From: Ascarosepion bandense
Taxonomy: Eukaryota; Mollusca; Cephalopoda; Sepiida; Sepiidae
Direction: 5' to 3'
Length of the DNA stretch: 64,000 nt
Assembly (NCBI GenBank): GCA_037127315.1
Contig: JBBBDQ010001611.1
Coordinates: 1,691,001-1,755,000 of the forward strand
A program made the position numbers and the translations under genes. Below, piece by piece: positions 35,191 to 46,480 of this stretch. The notes under the pieces were generated by a model, which had not been told where the DNA came from, searched no databases, and saw nothing but the letters and a program-made list of their open reading frames with translations. Every line of letters begins with the position of its first letter. The first letter of the stretch is position 1.

Positions 35191-36100
35191 GAATATAATA
35201 GTGGAAATCATGATTGAGGTTTCTACTGGGCATAAAGTGGGGGATCAGTTTTATATTGTTATAAAGTAATAAACTGATCCCCCACTAATTACTACTTAAC
35301 AATATAATACATCTTTTCCCCCTCTAGCTATAAGTCAAATAACAGGACAGCATGGGTTCTATAGCCTTGGTTGGCAACCAGTCTACCGCAGAGAGCAATG
35401 GCAACCTACTGCGGAATAATCTTCTGCCCAGTCAGTCATGTCTCTTCGAGACATGATCTCCCAAGCGTGTTTCACGTATGGCACTTAACTGACTGATAAT
35501 AGATGGAAACGTGATTAAGGCTACACACCGGGCATAAAGTGGGGGATCAGTTTGATATTGTTATGAAATAATAAACTAACCCCCCCACTAATTACTACGT
35601 AATAATATAATACATCTCTTCCTCCTCTAAATACAAGTCAAATAACAGGACAGAGTGGGTTCTATAGCCCTGGCTGGCAACCAGTCTACCGCAGAAAGCA
35701 ATGGCAACCTACTGCGGGATAATCTTCTGCCCAGTCAGTCATGGCTCATTCGAGACATGATCGCCCAAGCGTGTATCACTTATGGCAGTTAACTAACTGA
35801 ATATAACAGTTGAAAACATGATCATGGCCTCTATTAGGCATAAAGTGGGGGATCAGTTTTATATTGTTCTGAAGTAATAAACTAACCCCCCACTAATTAC
35901 CACTTAATCATATAATAGATCACTTTCCCCTCTAACTTTGAGTCAAATAATTGTACAGATTGGGTTCTACAGCCTTGGCTGGCAAATAGTCTACTGCAGA
36001 AAGCAATGGCAACCTACTGCGTGATAATCTTCTGCTAAGTCAGTCATGGCTCTTTCGAGACATGATCGCCCAAAGTGTGTATCACGTATGACTGACTGAC
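34880..36100 (+). repeat. four-unit ~305-bp composite SINE/hairpin array
   Basis: GGGTTCTA starts at about 35045, 35354, 35657 and 35962, a period of 303-309 bp. Each unit is hairpin module (GTGGGGGATCAGTTTTATAT / AAACTGATCCCCCAC), a leader ending in the SINE body, and the SINE 3' domain. Only the first unit has a tRNA-like head. Hairpin arms decay in later units (AAACTAACCCCCC). Confidence 0.9.
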
Positions 36101-36925
36101 TGTTCTTGAATGATTTTTTTCTTATTTTGATTTTCTACTTGGTTCTTTTGGGCGACCATCTTTTTAATGGGAGTTTTTTTCTCTCTTATGTTTATCTTTC
36201 TCATTGGGTTTTTTTTTATTCTTATCTTTTCCTTTTCATATTTAAATTCCCTTCCTGATTCAATTAAAATTTTATTTGAATCTTGCTTGAACCATAACAA
36301 AAACAATATTGGCCTATTATGTAAACTGGAGTCGACAAACTAATTCTTGAATCTTAAATTCTTTTCATTTTTTTTTTTTTTCATCATCTCGTTTAATATT
36401 TTCGTTTGTCTTACAATTCCTTGATATTTACGAAGATTGATATACGACGCCATAAAATGTTACGGAATAAATAACATGGTGGGAAAGAGTGCAAAAAAGA
36501 CTAGTCTTCCAAGGAAGGAGGTTCCGCTTGCTTGAGAAATCAGCAGTCAAACACCAAGACAAATATTAACGATTTAATCTACGAGGAGATATTTTAAAAA
36601 TATTTTTTTTTTGTTCTATCAGTGGGTGTAATTGTGGCTTAAGTTGTTCATTATTTCTCATTGTCACCAGGAATCTCTGTATAATGTCGTTTAAAAAACG
36701 ATTTTGAATTATTATTTTTTATTTTTTTAAGATGTGCGATATAAGATCTTTCTGCGTCAATTCCTACCAGTCTGGTTTTGTGCAAAATTAAGCCTGATAG
36801 AAATATCAACAAGAGACACACAAAGCAGTCACGTACAAAGATAAGCAGCCATCGCTATATTTTAATCAGAGAAGATCAAATAACTAAGAAATTATCAGAG
36901 CGTTAAAATTCATTAGGGAGTATCT
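36101..36925. other. T-rich unannotated interval
   Basis: Homopolymer T and A runs. Lys/Asn-rich minus frame at 36082-36306 is compositional. Confidence 0.4.
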
Positions 36926-36929
36926 GTTT

Positions 36930-37235
36930 CATGTAGTTGTTGATCGTGATGATTGTTGGTTAAAAAAAGGAGAAAAATGTTTTTTTATATAGTTGTCAAT
37001 CGTGCTGATTGCTATTTAAGAAAATGCGGAAACCATATTTGTCTCTATAATGTAGATGATAGTGATGATTGTTAGTTATTTAAGAAAAGGAGGAGAAAAT
37101 ATTATTTTTTCAATGTAGTTATCGATCGTGATGATGATGATGCTGGTGCTGATGGTGATTGCTTAAGAAAAGAAGAAAGATATATTTATTTTCATGTAGT
37201 AGATGATCGTGATGGTTGTAGGTTATTTAAGGGAA
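36930..37235. repeat. diverged ~60-75-bp tandem repeat
   Basis: Four to five copies of TGTAGTTGTTGATCGTGATG followed by ATT-G-TTAAGAAAAGGAG and a T-run, at about 36935, 36990, 37050, 37115 and 37195. Old and degenerate. Confidence 0.7.
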
Positions 37236-38320
37236 TGAATAAAGAATAAGCTACACACAAAAGCAGCGTCTGCTTACCTTGAAGAAACCACATATATATT
37301 TTCGGGTCTCTATTGATAGAGATAAATATTTGCTTCGGAAATGAATGCCAGAATATAGAATTATTATTGGAAATGTTTTTCTTCATCCGAAAACACCAAG
37401 CAATATATTATTCAATGGCTAATGTTTACCATTGTTCAGTATTAAGACCAAATAGCCATATTCCCGATATTTTGCCGTCATGTTTGTTTTGTTTTTTTTT
37501 TCTTGGTATTATTTAGAAACTGAAATTATGCATCAGTACCCATTTTTATAAGTCATTCGAATTCGTCTTGACTGCGTGTATTTTTTTTATTATGGTATAA
37601 TAGTTAACATATAATTATAATGTAAAGAGCTTGTTCCTCAATGACAGCTCCTTACCAATGGCCCTGCGCCCAATCTAATTTTAGTAAAGAACTATGCATT
37701 TGTTTTTGTCGAGAAAGAATTCCAGAGCATAGAACCATTGTTGAAAATGTTTTTCCCTCTTCGATGCCAGCTTGACTGCCGATTAGTAAAATGGCTGGCT
37801 GATTCTAGCAGATGTTTACGTTGCTGTCTTTGTTTATTAGTCACCAGAAGGTCATTACGATATATCAATATTCCCAATATTTTTTAGATGTCTTGTTATT
37901 ATAGAACTTGTGTTTTACCATTTGCATGAGAAAGATACTCAATCTGTTATCTTACATCTGTGAGTTTAGAGATATTTTCACATTTGCAATTTGTCGGATT
38001 TCGGAGTATTAGACAAGCAAATAAATTGTTCCAGAAAGGAAATATCTCTGTAGTAAATTTTGGCAATGAATAGAATAAGGATTATAAACAATATCTTTTT
38101 ATTTTAACAAGGGTTAATAAACTGCGATTGTTACTGATCTTAAGATTACTGGTATGGAAGTAATGTTCAGTTTTCTGAAGTTTTTGTTCTTTTAATTTTT
38201 GGATAAGTTTTGAGAAATTGCCGTTAGATCTCGTTTTCATTTTGAAACTTATCGTAATTATCCATAGGAAAAAGTATATCTGTTATATAACCTGGTAAAC
38301 AAGGATCTTCTTTACAGCAA
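37236..38320. other. no recognised feature
   Basis: Frames under 70 residues without motifs. Confidence 0.4.
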
Positions 38321-39120
38321 CGACGGTGATACTGGTGTAGATTTATGGGCAGACTGAGAGATATCGCGCGAAGAAGCCGACGTATAGTCGTTAGCTAGGG
38401 GGAGTTTTTTGTTCTCTCACACTGTCTTCTGACCTTTTCTCCTGTCTTTGACTTATATAATCAAAAACTCACTCGCATTCTTGCCTCTTCGAGCTGTCGT
38501 TCAATTGACCTCAATCATATTTTTGTCGGCCATTGCCTTTCAAGTTTGTGTTTTCTGTCTTTAATGTTGATTATATCTTTGCCGGCCTGTGTTCTCTGCC
38601 TTTGATCAATCCTATTTTTGTTGGTTACTGCTTGTCGGGTCAAGGTAATATATTACATATATTAACGTCTGCCCCGCATCAATGTGTTAAATAATAGGAC
38701 TTCTATCGGAAAAAAAAAACATTGTTATCTCCAAAGCAATTGTTAATGCAATATTTACTCGTAGAAAAAGTTATTCTCAGATTCCAAAATAAGTTTCAGT
38801 TTTAACCGACAAAGAGTAGATAAGACCTAAAATTAAATCAATCAATCAACTGTTATCTGAGACGCGGACATTTAGGACCTTGAGTTTAATAAATATCCTT
38901 GTGCCCTCAATGGATGTATTACTCTCACATATCCTTACTAGATGAGTAATGAGTTGGAACTTCATTGATTATTCCACATTCGACGCTGTCTGCCAGTCGA
39001 AGATAATTATCTACTTTATAACACCCTTTTCGACAAAAACAAATGGATGTTCTCCAAAACTCCGCAGCTCTGTTTCATATCATAAAGTCGGAAATTTTCT
39101 GACATTTGATGAAGAAAGGA
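38321..39120. other. unannotated, possible old LTR-like or dispersed repeat
   Basis: Contains two related segments (TGTCTTTAATGTTGATTATA at ~38560 and TGCCTTTGATCAATCCTATT at ~38598) and, at 38635-38660, the word also found at the very start of the window. No coding region. Confidence 0.35.
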
Positions 39121-39122
39121 TT

Positions 39123-39720
39123 TACATTATTTACATTATTCGGACTATTTTCCTCATCTTTGTTACCATTTGTACGACGTTTCGGCCGTTGTACCTTATT
39201 TGGGTGCTAGGAATTTCGAACCGAACCTTTTATTACAATCACTGGGGTATATCATTCTCATTCCTTGTGTAGTAGTAACGCCACGATTGGCAGTCATGAG
39301 TTATCACCCTCAAATCCTGCAAGTTACTTGTTCACCAATGCTGTCGCCTGGAACTAACCAACGTCTGAAAAAGACCGGAGCGTTCAACGGCCGAAACGTC
39401 GTACAAATGGCAACAAAGCTGAGGACAACAGTCTGAATAATGTAAATACTGTAAATACTACCTCATCTCAGAAATATAGACAAAGGGTTCGGTTCGAAAT
39501 TCCTAGCACCTGAAGATGGCCGGAGCGTACAACGGCCGAAACGTCGTACAAATGGCAAAAAAAGATGAGGACAATAGTAAGAATAATGTAAATACATTAA
39601 ATACTGTTAATACTACCTCATATCAGAAATATAGACAAATAGAATGATCTATTATTAAACGTCGTACAATTGGCAACAAAGATAAGGACAATAGTCTAAA
39701 TAATGTAAATACTGTATTCC
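39123..39720. repeat. cluster of PLE-end-like repeats with ACGTCGTACAAATGGCAA
   Basis: Copies at 39123-39215 (minus sense), 39360-39445, 39480-39605 and 39655-39720 (plus) share GGCCGAAACGTCGTACAAAT and ATAATGTAAATACTGT. The copy at 39510-39545 contains CTGAAGAT, a GGCCG/CGGCC stem and GAAACGTC, resembling a hammerhead with almost no stem III. Related copies at 42845-42925 and 59985-60065. Confidence 0.7.
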
Positions 39721-39912
39721 CAATATTCTATAGAAGAGTTCATGTAACGTTCAGGTAAGAACCTTACTCACTTGTTCGAAGTCAAATATCAAAAGTACTT
39801 CCATACAACGTAAAATTCGATTGATGGAAGAAGATAATTTGCTATTATTTCATCTCCAGCAGGTTTACCCGACCCTACCCGGTATATTTTTAAAAAATGG
39901 AATTTACATAAA

Positions 39913-40030
39913 ACTTACAGCCATATCACGTTGAATACACCGGTTCTCGCTCGATCACCCATGTTAAGTAACGCTGTGCTTGGTCAGTACTTAGATGGGT
40001 GACCGCTTGGGAATACTAGGTGCTGTAAGC
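39913..40030 (+). rRNA. 5S rRNA-like sequence, probably a pseudogene or SINE head
   Basis: 118 bp colinear with metazoan 5S rRNA end to end: CACGTTGAATACACCGGTTC, GATCACCCATGTTAAGTAAC, TTAGATGGGTGACCGCTTGG and GGGAATACTAGGTGCTGTAA. Terminal stem CTTACAG/CTGTAAG still pairs although both strands differ from the usual sequence. The internal-element box (GATGGGTGACC) is intact, while the A-box region (TGTTAAGTAACGCTGTG) has several changes. No terminal T-run for pol III follows; the next sequence is a tRNA-headed SINE 12 bp downstream. Confidence 0.85.
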
Positions 40031-40042
40031 GTTTAATGACGG

Positions 40043-40200
40043 ATGTGTGTTGTGTTGTAGTGAATATCGGCTCGGAAAGAGAAATCGGTGAGCCGAGTTC
40101 GAATTCCAGTTGAATACCCTGCATTCACTTAAGCACTGGTACCCTTGAGAAAGGTATTAATCCGTCCTTTCCTTCCAGTTATGGGTTAAATAACAAGGGT
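40043..40200 (+). mobile_element. tRNA-headed SINE, 3'-truncated, behind 5S-like sequence
   Basis: TTGTAGTGAATATCGGCTCG, GAGTTCGAATTCCAG and GTATTAATCCGTCC are present. It ends at the GGTTAAATAACA region, lacking the 3' domain. Confidence 0.85.
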
Positions 40201-41255
40201 AGAACTTGGGTACCCTGCCCTTAAAAACAAATCCCAATGAATCTTGATACTCGAAAAGAAATAAGTATTACTAGACCTAAAACGTATATAGAAACAACAA
40301 TAGATTGTTGAAAGAAAAAGGTATTACCAGCAATAAATAAATAAAATTTAGTTGGCAATAAATGACCCGTCGAGATTGATACGCCATAAAAACAAACCAA
40401 CCAACATAATTCTTACAACGTCCTCTCTTCTTATTGAATTTTTTTCTTCTCGTTACCAATATCCACTCCGCTCAGTTGTTTCTTGTATTTTTTCTTTCTC
40501 AATGTTTTGTGATTTTTTCACCCCTAACCTCATTCATCTTAGTGGCATCATCACCTTTTTTTGGAGTAAAATGATTAAAAAACAAATCCAGTTTTACATT
40601 TGTGGACCAACACGAGGCGTTAATTTCGGAGCAAACAGCACAAACTATTCTTAGTTCTAATCACTCATTTACATTTATATTGTTCCAAATTAAGTTAAGT
40701 TTCGTAACTAATAAAATTTTTCTCTACATTCTCCTAAAATCAGAAATGTCTAATTTAGGATTGAGCAATAGCATCAATTTACGAATTATTTTGAAAACTC
40801 TCAATAATTTATTAAACAAAGAAAGACATGTCTTAATTTTAGTGAAGACGTATTTCTCTGAAATATTGCGTGTTAATGATTCATCAATTTATTAATGTTT
40901 TGGGAAATAATTATCACTTAAACCAAACCGAGAAAAAACAAAATTAGTGAAAATTTGATTTGAAGGAAAACGTACAAAAGTTTTTACCTATTTTGTAAAT
41001 ATTATTATTATTATTATTATATTTTAATTCCAACCATATTTTCCATTACTCTCTGATTTACCTTCAATGTATCATCTACATAAATGTTTCCTTTATTTTA
41101 AAAATAACTCAATGATTACATATTTAGAAAAAAAGAAAACGTTTCTCAAACAAGTGAAAATTATTACCAGCCAGGTGCATGCTTGGAAAAGAATAGACAT
41201 GAAACTGCAGAGAATTGTCATTGATTAATAAATAGATATGCAAGGATCTATCTAA
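40201..41255. other. unannotated AT-rich interval
   Basis: (ATT)n at 40998-41020. Overlapping 97-100 residue frames at 40352-40895 show no motif. Confidence 0.4.
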
Positions 41256-41260
41256 ATATA

Positions 41261-42166
41261 CACTACCGGCCATAATTATTAGGCGCCCAAGCGCCTAAAA
41301 ATGATGTATTTTCATACAATCTTTTAGTATTTATTGCCAAGTGAATAATCTAAACTTCTTTATAAATGGAACTTTGTCTGTGTGTGTGTATCTGTGTGTG
41401 TGTATCCGTTACCTATAGACTCCGAAACGGCTGAACCGATTTTCTTGAAAATTAACACAGTTGTACTATAAGCGTCTGCAAGTATTTATCTAATTAAATT
41501 TATCTTATTAATATAAATTAATTATTAAATAGAAATCGGATTATAGAAGAAGTGGTCCGATTTTGATCAAATTTGATACACGCATAGACAAATACATAAG
41601 AAACGATATTCAGAAGTTTCAAGGTTGCAGTTCTTACAATAGTGCAGAAAATCGATAATATATATATATGCATAAATCGATACCAGGAAATCAAAATTTG
41701 ACTTACATCCATTCATTTTTCTTTCAGTCTACGGTTTCCTTTCAACTGGAAACATTTTAGTCTCTTGTACCAACGTTGAAAGAGTCTGAGCTCCAGGACC
41801 ATGGATTAGTTTTAAAGCTTTCATTACACCCGAGCACCGCCGGGCTATACTGCTAGTTGTAAATAGAAATAGGATGTTTTTTTTGTTAATACTGCACAAT
41901 GACATGTGCATCAAATGAATTTATAAATATTTAATAATTACCTATATTGCCGTTTTATCAATGAAAGAATGAAGAAAATTTAGGGTGTTTCGGACGAGTT
42001 CATCTTTGCTTCCTTGCCTCGTAAAATTTTGCAAAGTAATAATAACAAAAGACCCATTCTATTTTCATTTAGAATTATCCACTTGGCAATAAATACTAAA
42101 AATAGTATGAAATACGCCATTTCTTTTAAAAGAACTGGGGTGGCCTAATAATTATGGCCGGTAGTG
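41261..42166. mobile_element. mariner-type MITE interrupted by a Helitron
   Basis: Inverted ends CACTACCGGCCATAATTATT and its complement at 42143-42166, flanked by TA at 41259-41260 and 42167-42168, as for Tc1/mariner elements. Internal arms are also inverted (TTTAGTATTTATTGCCAAGT with ACTTGGCAATAAATACTAAA). About 398 bp without the Helitron at 41349-41856. A related copy lies at 61452-61834. Confidence 0.85.
41349..41856 (+). mobile_element. Helitron-like non-autonomous element inside the MITE
   Basis: Starts TCTAAACTTCTTTATAAATG, ends hairpin CCCGAGCACCGCCGGG (41829-41844) and CTAG (41853-41856). It sits between A (41348) and T (41857) with no duplication, exactly the Helitron target rule. 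The empty site is visible in the MITE copy at 61744|61745. Confidence 0.9.
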
Positions 42167-42435
42167 TACATCTGAGTCAAAAACCTGATGCTTCCTTTAA
42201 CATCATTTTAAAATATTGTTCAAAATCCACAGGGATTTTGCAACGATAAATCATGAAATGCCAATAAATTCAAAGGATATATTAGTGGTGTTATTTTCTT
42301 TTCCTCAAGGGAACATGTCACAGTGGACAAAAGTGTTGAAGCAATCTAGGGACTTGACCCAAAGAGTTGAGTATCTGGCTACATCATAAGTAAATAAAAA
42401 CTTAGACAATCAAGTTAAAGGAAAGTAACTGATAC
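42167..42435. other. no recognised feature
   Basis: Nothing identified. Confidence 0.4.
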
Positions 42436-42437
42436 TG

Positions 42438-42750
42438 GGATATGCGTTGTGGTGCATTGGATATCGGCTCGGAACGAGAAATCGGGGAGCCGAGTTCGAA
42501 TTCCAGCCGAATTCATTGCATTCACTTACGCGCAAATACCCTTGGGAAAGGTATTAGTCCGTCTATTCCTTCCAGTTATGGGTTAAATAACAGTACAGAT
42601 TGGGTTCTATAGCCTTGGTCGGCAACCAGTCTACCGCAGAAAGCAGTGGCAACCTACTGCGGGATAATCTTCTGCCCAATCAGTCATGTCTCTTTTGAGA
42701 CATGATCGCCCAAGCGTGTATCACGTATGACACTTAACTGACCAACTGAA
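42438..42750 (+). mobile_element. tRNA-headed SINE
   Basis: Complete: TGGTGCATTGGATATCGGCT, GAGTTCGAATTCCAG, body and 3' domain with TCTTTTGAGACATGATCG. Confidence 0.9.
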
Positions 42751-42839
42751 CTGATACTGAGACATCTGGAAGAAGCATAACTTTGGGAATTATTACAATC
42801 TACCACAGTGAACAAAATAAAACGTTCAGTTCAATGTTC

Positions 42840-42930
42840 CAATCACCTGAAGAAGGCCGTATTGTACAAGGTTGGAAACGTCGTGAATATCGCAACAAAG
42901 ATGAGGACAACAGTCTAAACAATGTATAAA
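42840..42930 (+). repeat. PLE-end-like repeat
   Basis: CACCTGAAGAAGGCCGTATT then GGAAACGTCGTGAATATCGC and AAAGATGAGGACAACAGTCT, related to 39480-39605. Confidence 0.65.
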
Positions 42931-43635
42931 GATTAACTCACTTTCATTTTCTAATTATAATCCTATTTCAAAAAGTCTGTCCCTAATGACACACGTACAA
43001 AGTAAAGATCAGTTTTAAAATGTCTGTATTTTGAAATGCAGAAGTGCTACAGGCATTTATTGAGTGTTAGGGAATATTTATGAAAAATCTATACGTGTTG
43101 TAATATTACTAATGGCATGAATCAGTAGAGTTAATGGCAGTATTCAAGAGAAAGGAGAAACTGATCTTAGGTGCAGACCAGTCGCAGCTGTGAGTGAGCA
43201 TATGAAAAAGAGTAAAGGCTTTCAATACACAATTGACAGAAGAGTCACAATTTCAAAACAATATGAAAGCCTTCCTGTTAATTATGTTCGTGTCCATAGG
43301 TTTGTGCAGCGTCTTGACTACGCAAACTTCAATTCACTCTGCACAGAACAAAATAAAGATCGACTTCCTCTTGGACAAGGGAATGGTTAATGGCGAATAT
43401 ATAAGCACTTAGAGGATTGCGATTCACCATGGGTGATGAAAATACACACAGTATCCATTTGGCTTCTCAAGGATAAAACAGATTCAAATGAAAAGCAATA
43501 TTTTTCATTCTTTTTTCTAGATAAGAATGTTATAGATACTTTCTCATAGAACTGTTATGTCAACATCCATTGCTACCATCTTGAGAACAGCTTCATTATG
43601 AGTGCAGTCGTCAACACCGATTTTGAACAAGCAAC

Positions 43636-43640
<5 letters not shown>
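42931..43640. other. no recognised feature
   Basis: A 66-residue plus frame at 43190-43390 without motif; otherwise nothing. Confidence 0.35.
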
Positions 43641-43698
<58 letters not shown>

Positions 43699-43700
43699 GT
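43641..43700. repeat. (AT)n(GA)n microsatellite
   Basis: Adjacent AT and GA runs. Confidence 0.95.
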
Positions 43701-43916
43701 GTTTAATTGTGATAGTATTTAGTGCCAAGGTTGTTATTTTTCAACGGTTATTAATGATGAAATGTATTCTAGCAAGCAGGTTTTTATTGTAAAGTGCTCG
43801 ATATCGTGGTGGTGCAGATAAAATATTGATAGGTACATAGAGCCCTGACGAGTGAGTACATCATAACGATGCCCACCTGAAACTTCGAAATCAGTATAAA
43901 TACGCTCTATTAAACA

Positions 43917-43917
<1 letters not shown>

Positions 43918-43975
<58 letters not shown>
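43918..43975. repeat. (AT)n tract
   Basis: About 28 TA units preceding a hammerhead remnant. Confidence 0.95.
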
Positions 43976-43978
<3 letters not shown>

Positions 43979-44050
43979 GCAATGAATTAGAACACTCTCA
44001 GCTATTGGACGTGTATAATGATAATATAAAGATCTGTCTGCGGATGACTA
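43976..44050 (+). ncRNA. hammerhead remnant (3' half only)
   Basis: AGATCTGTCTGCGGATGAC (about 44031-44049) equals the stem III/cleavage/stem I segment of the other two hammerheads and is again followed by (TA)n. The CTGATGA box is not present upstream, so it cannot cleave. Confidence 0.6.
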
Positions 44051-44109
44051 TATATATATATATATAGAGAGAGAGAGACAGAGAGACAGAGAGAATCAAC
44101 AGATAATTT

Positions 44110-44300
44110 TCTAAACATATACTGTTAAATATAAGAGACAATGAATGTTTATTATGTTTAATCATGAGCCGTTCTAAACGTCGTATTTTGGCTTTAATTT
44201 CAGATGAAATAAATACAAAACTTCTCGAACATTTGGATAATTTTTATTAAGTTGGTTCTAAGCTTTCGGCTTCATGAGCCATCTTCAAACAGGTTGCAAA
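44110..44300 (+). mobile_element. PLE end fragment
   Basis: GTTTAATCATGAGCCGTTCT and TCGTATTTTGGCTTTAATTT match 30310-30430 inverted. GGTTCTAAGCTTTCGGCTTC and CATCTTCAAACAG (44255-44290) resemble the PLE terminal repeat at 30747-30770. The complement contains TTGAAGATGGC...GCCGAAAGC, again hammerhead-like. Confidence 0.7.
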
Positions 44301-44565
44301 GACGTTAACATAAAAACATCCACCATCATCAACGATCTTATCTTGTGTTGACATAAAACTTTGTTAAGCAACGATAGCAGTTACCAAAAATAGCAAACGC
44401 AGTTCATAAATTTGTAATGTGGTTCTATGACGTCACAACGCGTGAGACCTAAAAATGTTAACAGAACTATTTATTTATATGCAATGTAATGTGTTATGAC
44501 CAGATTTAAACGTGATTTTATTAAGTGTGGGTTGTTTGGATTTAATGTATGCAAATTAACAATAT
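44301..44565. other. no recognised feature
   Basis: Nothing identified. Confidence 0.35.
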
Positions 44566-44569
44566 TGTT

Positions 44570-45205
44570 GTCATATCTGGCCGGGCGCCCTTGCTATTCC
44601 TCTCAGGGTTCTCGACAGGCCCTCAAGAAGAATCTGTAATGTGGCAGCTCGACTCCAGCTACTTTCTCACCGACGGGATGTAGCTTCCCTATGTTTCTTC
44701 TATAAATATTTTTATTGCTTCTGCTCTGACGAGCTCAGCTGACTGGTGCCCCTTTACAAGGATTTACTCAAGCAACAAGACTGGTAACAAGGTCCCAACG
44801 TTTTACAGTTAAATCAACAAAATGCACCCACTACTTCTACTTTATTAGTTTCTTTTCTGGCATTTTCCGCCTGTGGAACTCCTTTCCGTATACTTGCTTC
44901 CCTGATTGCTACAATCTTCAAGAATTTAAATGTAATGACAATTCCAATCTCTTATTCACTTAACTCCATTCCTTTTCTCGTCTTTTCCCCATCACCCCTT
45001 GTATCTTGTTTTTTTTTTTCTTTCTCACTCTACCCTCGCCAACTATCTTCACACCGGTATTACTATCTTTCTCTTGCCCTTTCTCTGACACCCTTCGTTT
45101 TTCTATTCGCTTTTTTCCTGCTTAAACTATCATTCTTCTCTTATATAGCCCTCTGCCCACCAATGGCGGACTTGCTTGGAGGGAAACGATTAAACAAATT
45201 ATTTC
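44570..45205 (+). mobile_element. LINE 3' end, diverged subfamily
   Basis: TGGCCGGGCGCCCTTGCTAT through AAGAATTTAAATGTAATGAC, then a pyrimidine-rich 3' UTR and CTTGCTTGGAGGGAAACGATT plus tail. More diverged than the others. The 94-residue frame in the UTR is compositional. Confidence 0.8.
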
Positions 45206-45990
45206 CCTTTTTATACTAAGTGGTTTTGTTTGTGTGTTCATATTATATATGCTTATATTTTTTATGTCTGTTTCAAAGGATATAATGTTGTAAAAAATTA
45301 CTTTAGAAAAATCTAGGTGAATCTAAATTTTATTTTCATTTTTTATGGTCTAAATTGGGAAAATAATTTTTAATAAATATTTTGTAAAGTAAATTTTTGA
45401 AAGATTTTAAAAAAATATTATTTTCTAAAATTTTTGAGTTAACTAAAATTTGTTGCTTAAGGGGTTTCACTTCACTTATATTTCATTTTTTCTCCTCTCC
45501 ACTTTTTTTTTCACTTGTTTAAATATCTGTGTGTTACCCCTTTTTGTGTATGTTTATATTCTTTCCTAAATAATGTCTGTGCGTGTATTCCCTTCCTTCT
45601 TTTTGCGTGACTGCAATTCCTTGTTTGTTGTTATATACATGATTTAAATCCTTACTTTTTATTGTGTTATGTGTTGATTTGATGCATACATTCTCAGTTT
45701 ATTTTCGGTTTAAAAATCCCTCTCCTATAAACTTTTTTTTCAAAATATTCTGAGAGAAATTAACATTCATTTATTCATCAACGGTCTGAACGGGTAATTG
45801 TAAAAATGTCTCTTTACATTCCTGAAATAAATTCTGTATTTATAACTAATTATGTAAGATTTTTTCTCAATACATTTGCTCTGGATAAAATCGCCCGCTA
45901 TTTCTATTTAATAATTAATTTATATTAATAAGATAAATTTAATTAGATAAAATCTTCTGGATTATCATCTCCGTCTTCACAGATTACCAT
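45206..45990. other. T-rich unannotated interval
   Basis: No frame or repeat family recognised. Confidence 0.4.
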
Positions 45991-45993
45991 TCT

Positions 45994-46025
<32 letters not shown>

Positions 46026-46029
<4 letters not shown>

Positions 46030-46320
46030 ATGAATTATTTTGAACATTATTTTTACCGATACTCGTATTTAAGTAGATATTCTGTTTTTAATCAGACAGT
46101 ATTGTATATTTATATCTACCGGCCTGATTATTTTACGACAAATTTTATTGCGAAAATGTGTGCTATCCAGCAGGATTCGAACCTGCGACCCCTATTTACA
46201 TAGGAGAAGCTACCATTTAATTAAAAACAGAATATCTACTTAAATACGAGTATCGGTAAAAATAATGTTCAAAATAATTCATTACAAATTGTCGGTTGCT
46301 TATAACCAAGTTTCGTTAAA
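46026..46320. mobile_element. foldback element 1 with tRNA-like core
   Basis: Arms 46027-46091 and 46221-46286 are inverted over about 65 bp (GATACTCGTATTTAAGTAGA and its complement). The centre holds an antisense tRNA-like 3' half at about 46158-46213: on the minus strand a T-arm GCAGGTTCGAATCCTGC and a long variable arm CCTATGTAAATAGG. The D-arm side is deleted. The family continues outward with AATTGTCGGTTGCTTATAAC. Confidence 0.8.
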
Positions 46321-46329
46321 CTTCGTTAA

Positions 46330-46341
46330 TTTAAGTAACAT

Positions 46342-46400
<59 letters not shown>

Positions 46401-46425
46401 ACTTTTGCTATTACAATGTTTTTTT

Positions 46426-46471
<46 letters not shown>
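46330..46471. repeat. (TA)n island with small hairpin
   Basis: (AT)n at 46345-46396 and 46432-46474 around TTGTACTTTTGCTATTACAATG. First of about nine such units. Confidence 0.85.
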
Positions 46472-46473
<2 letters not shown>

Positions 46474-46480
<7 letters not shown>

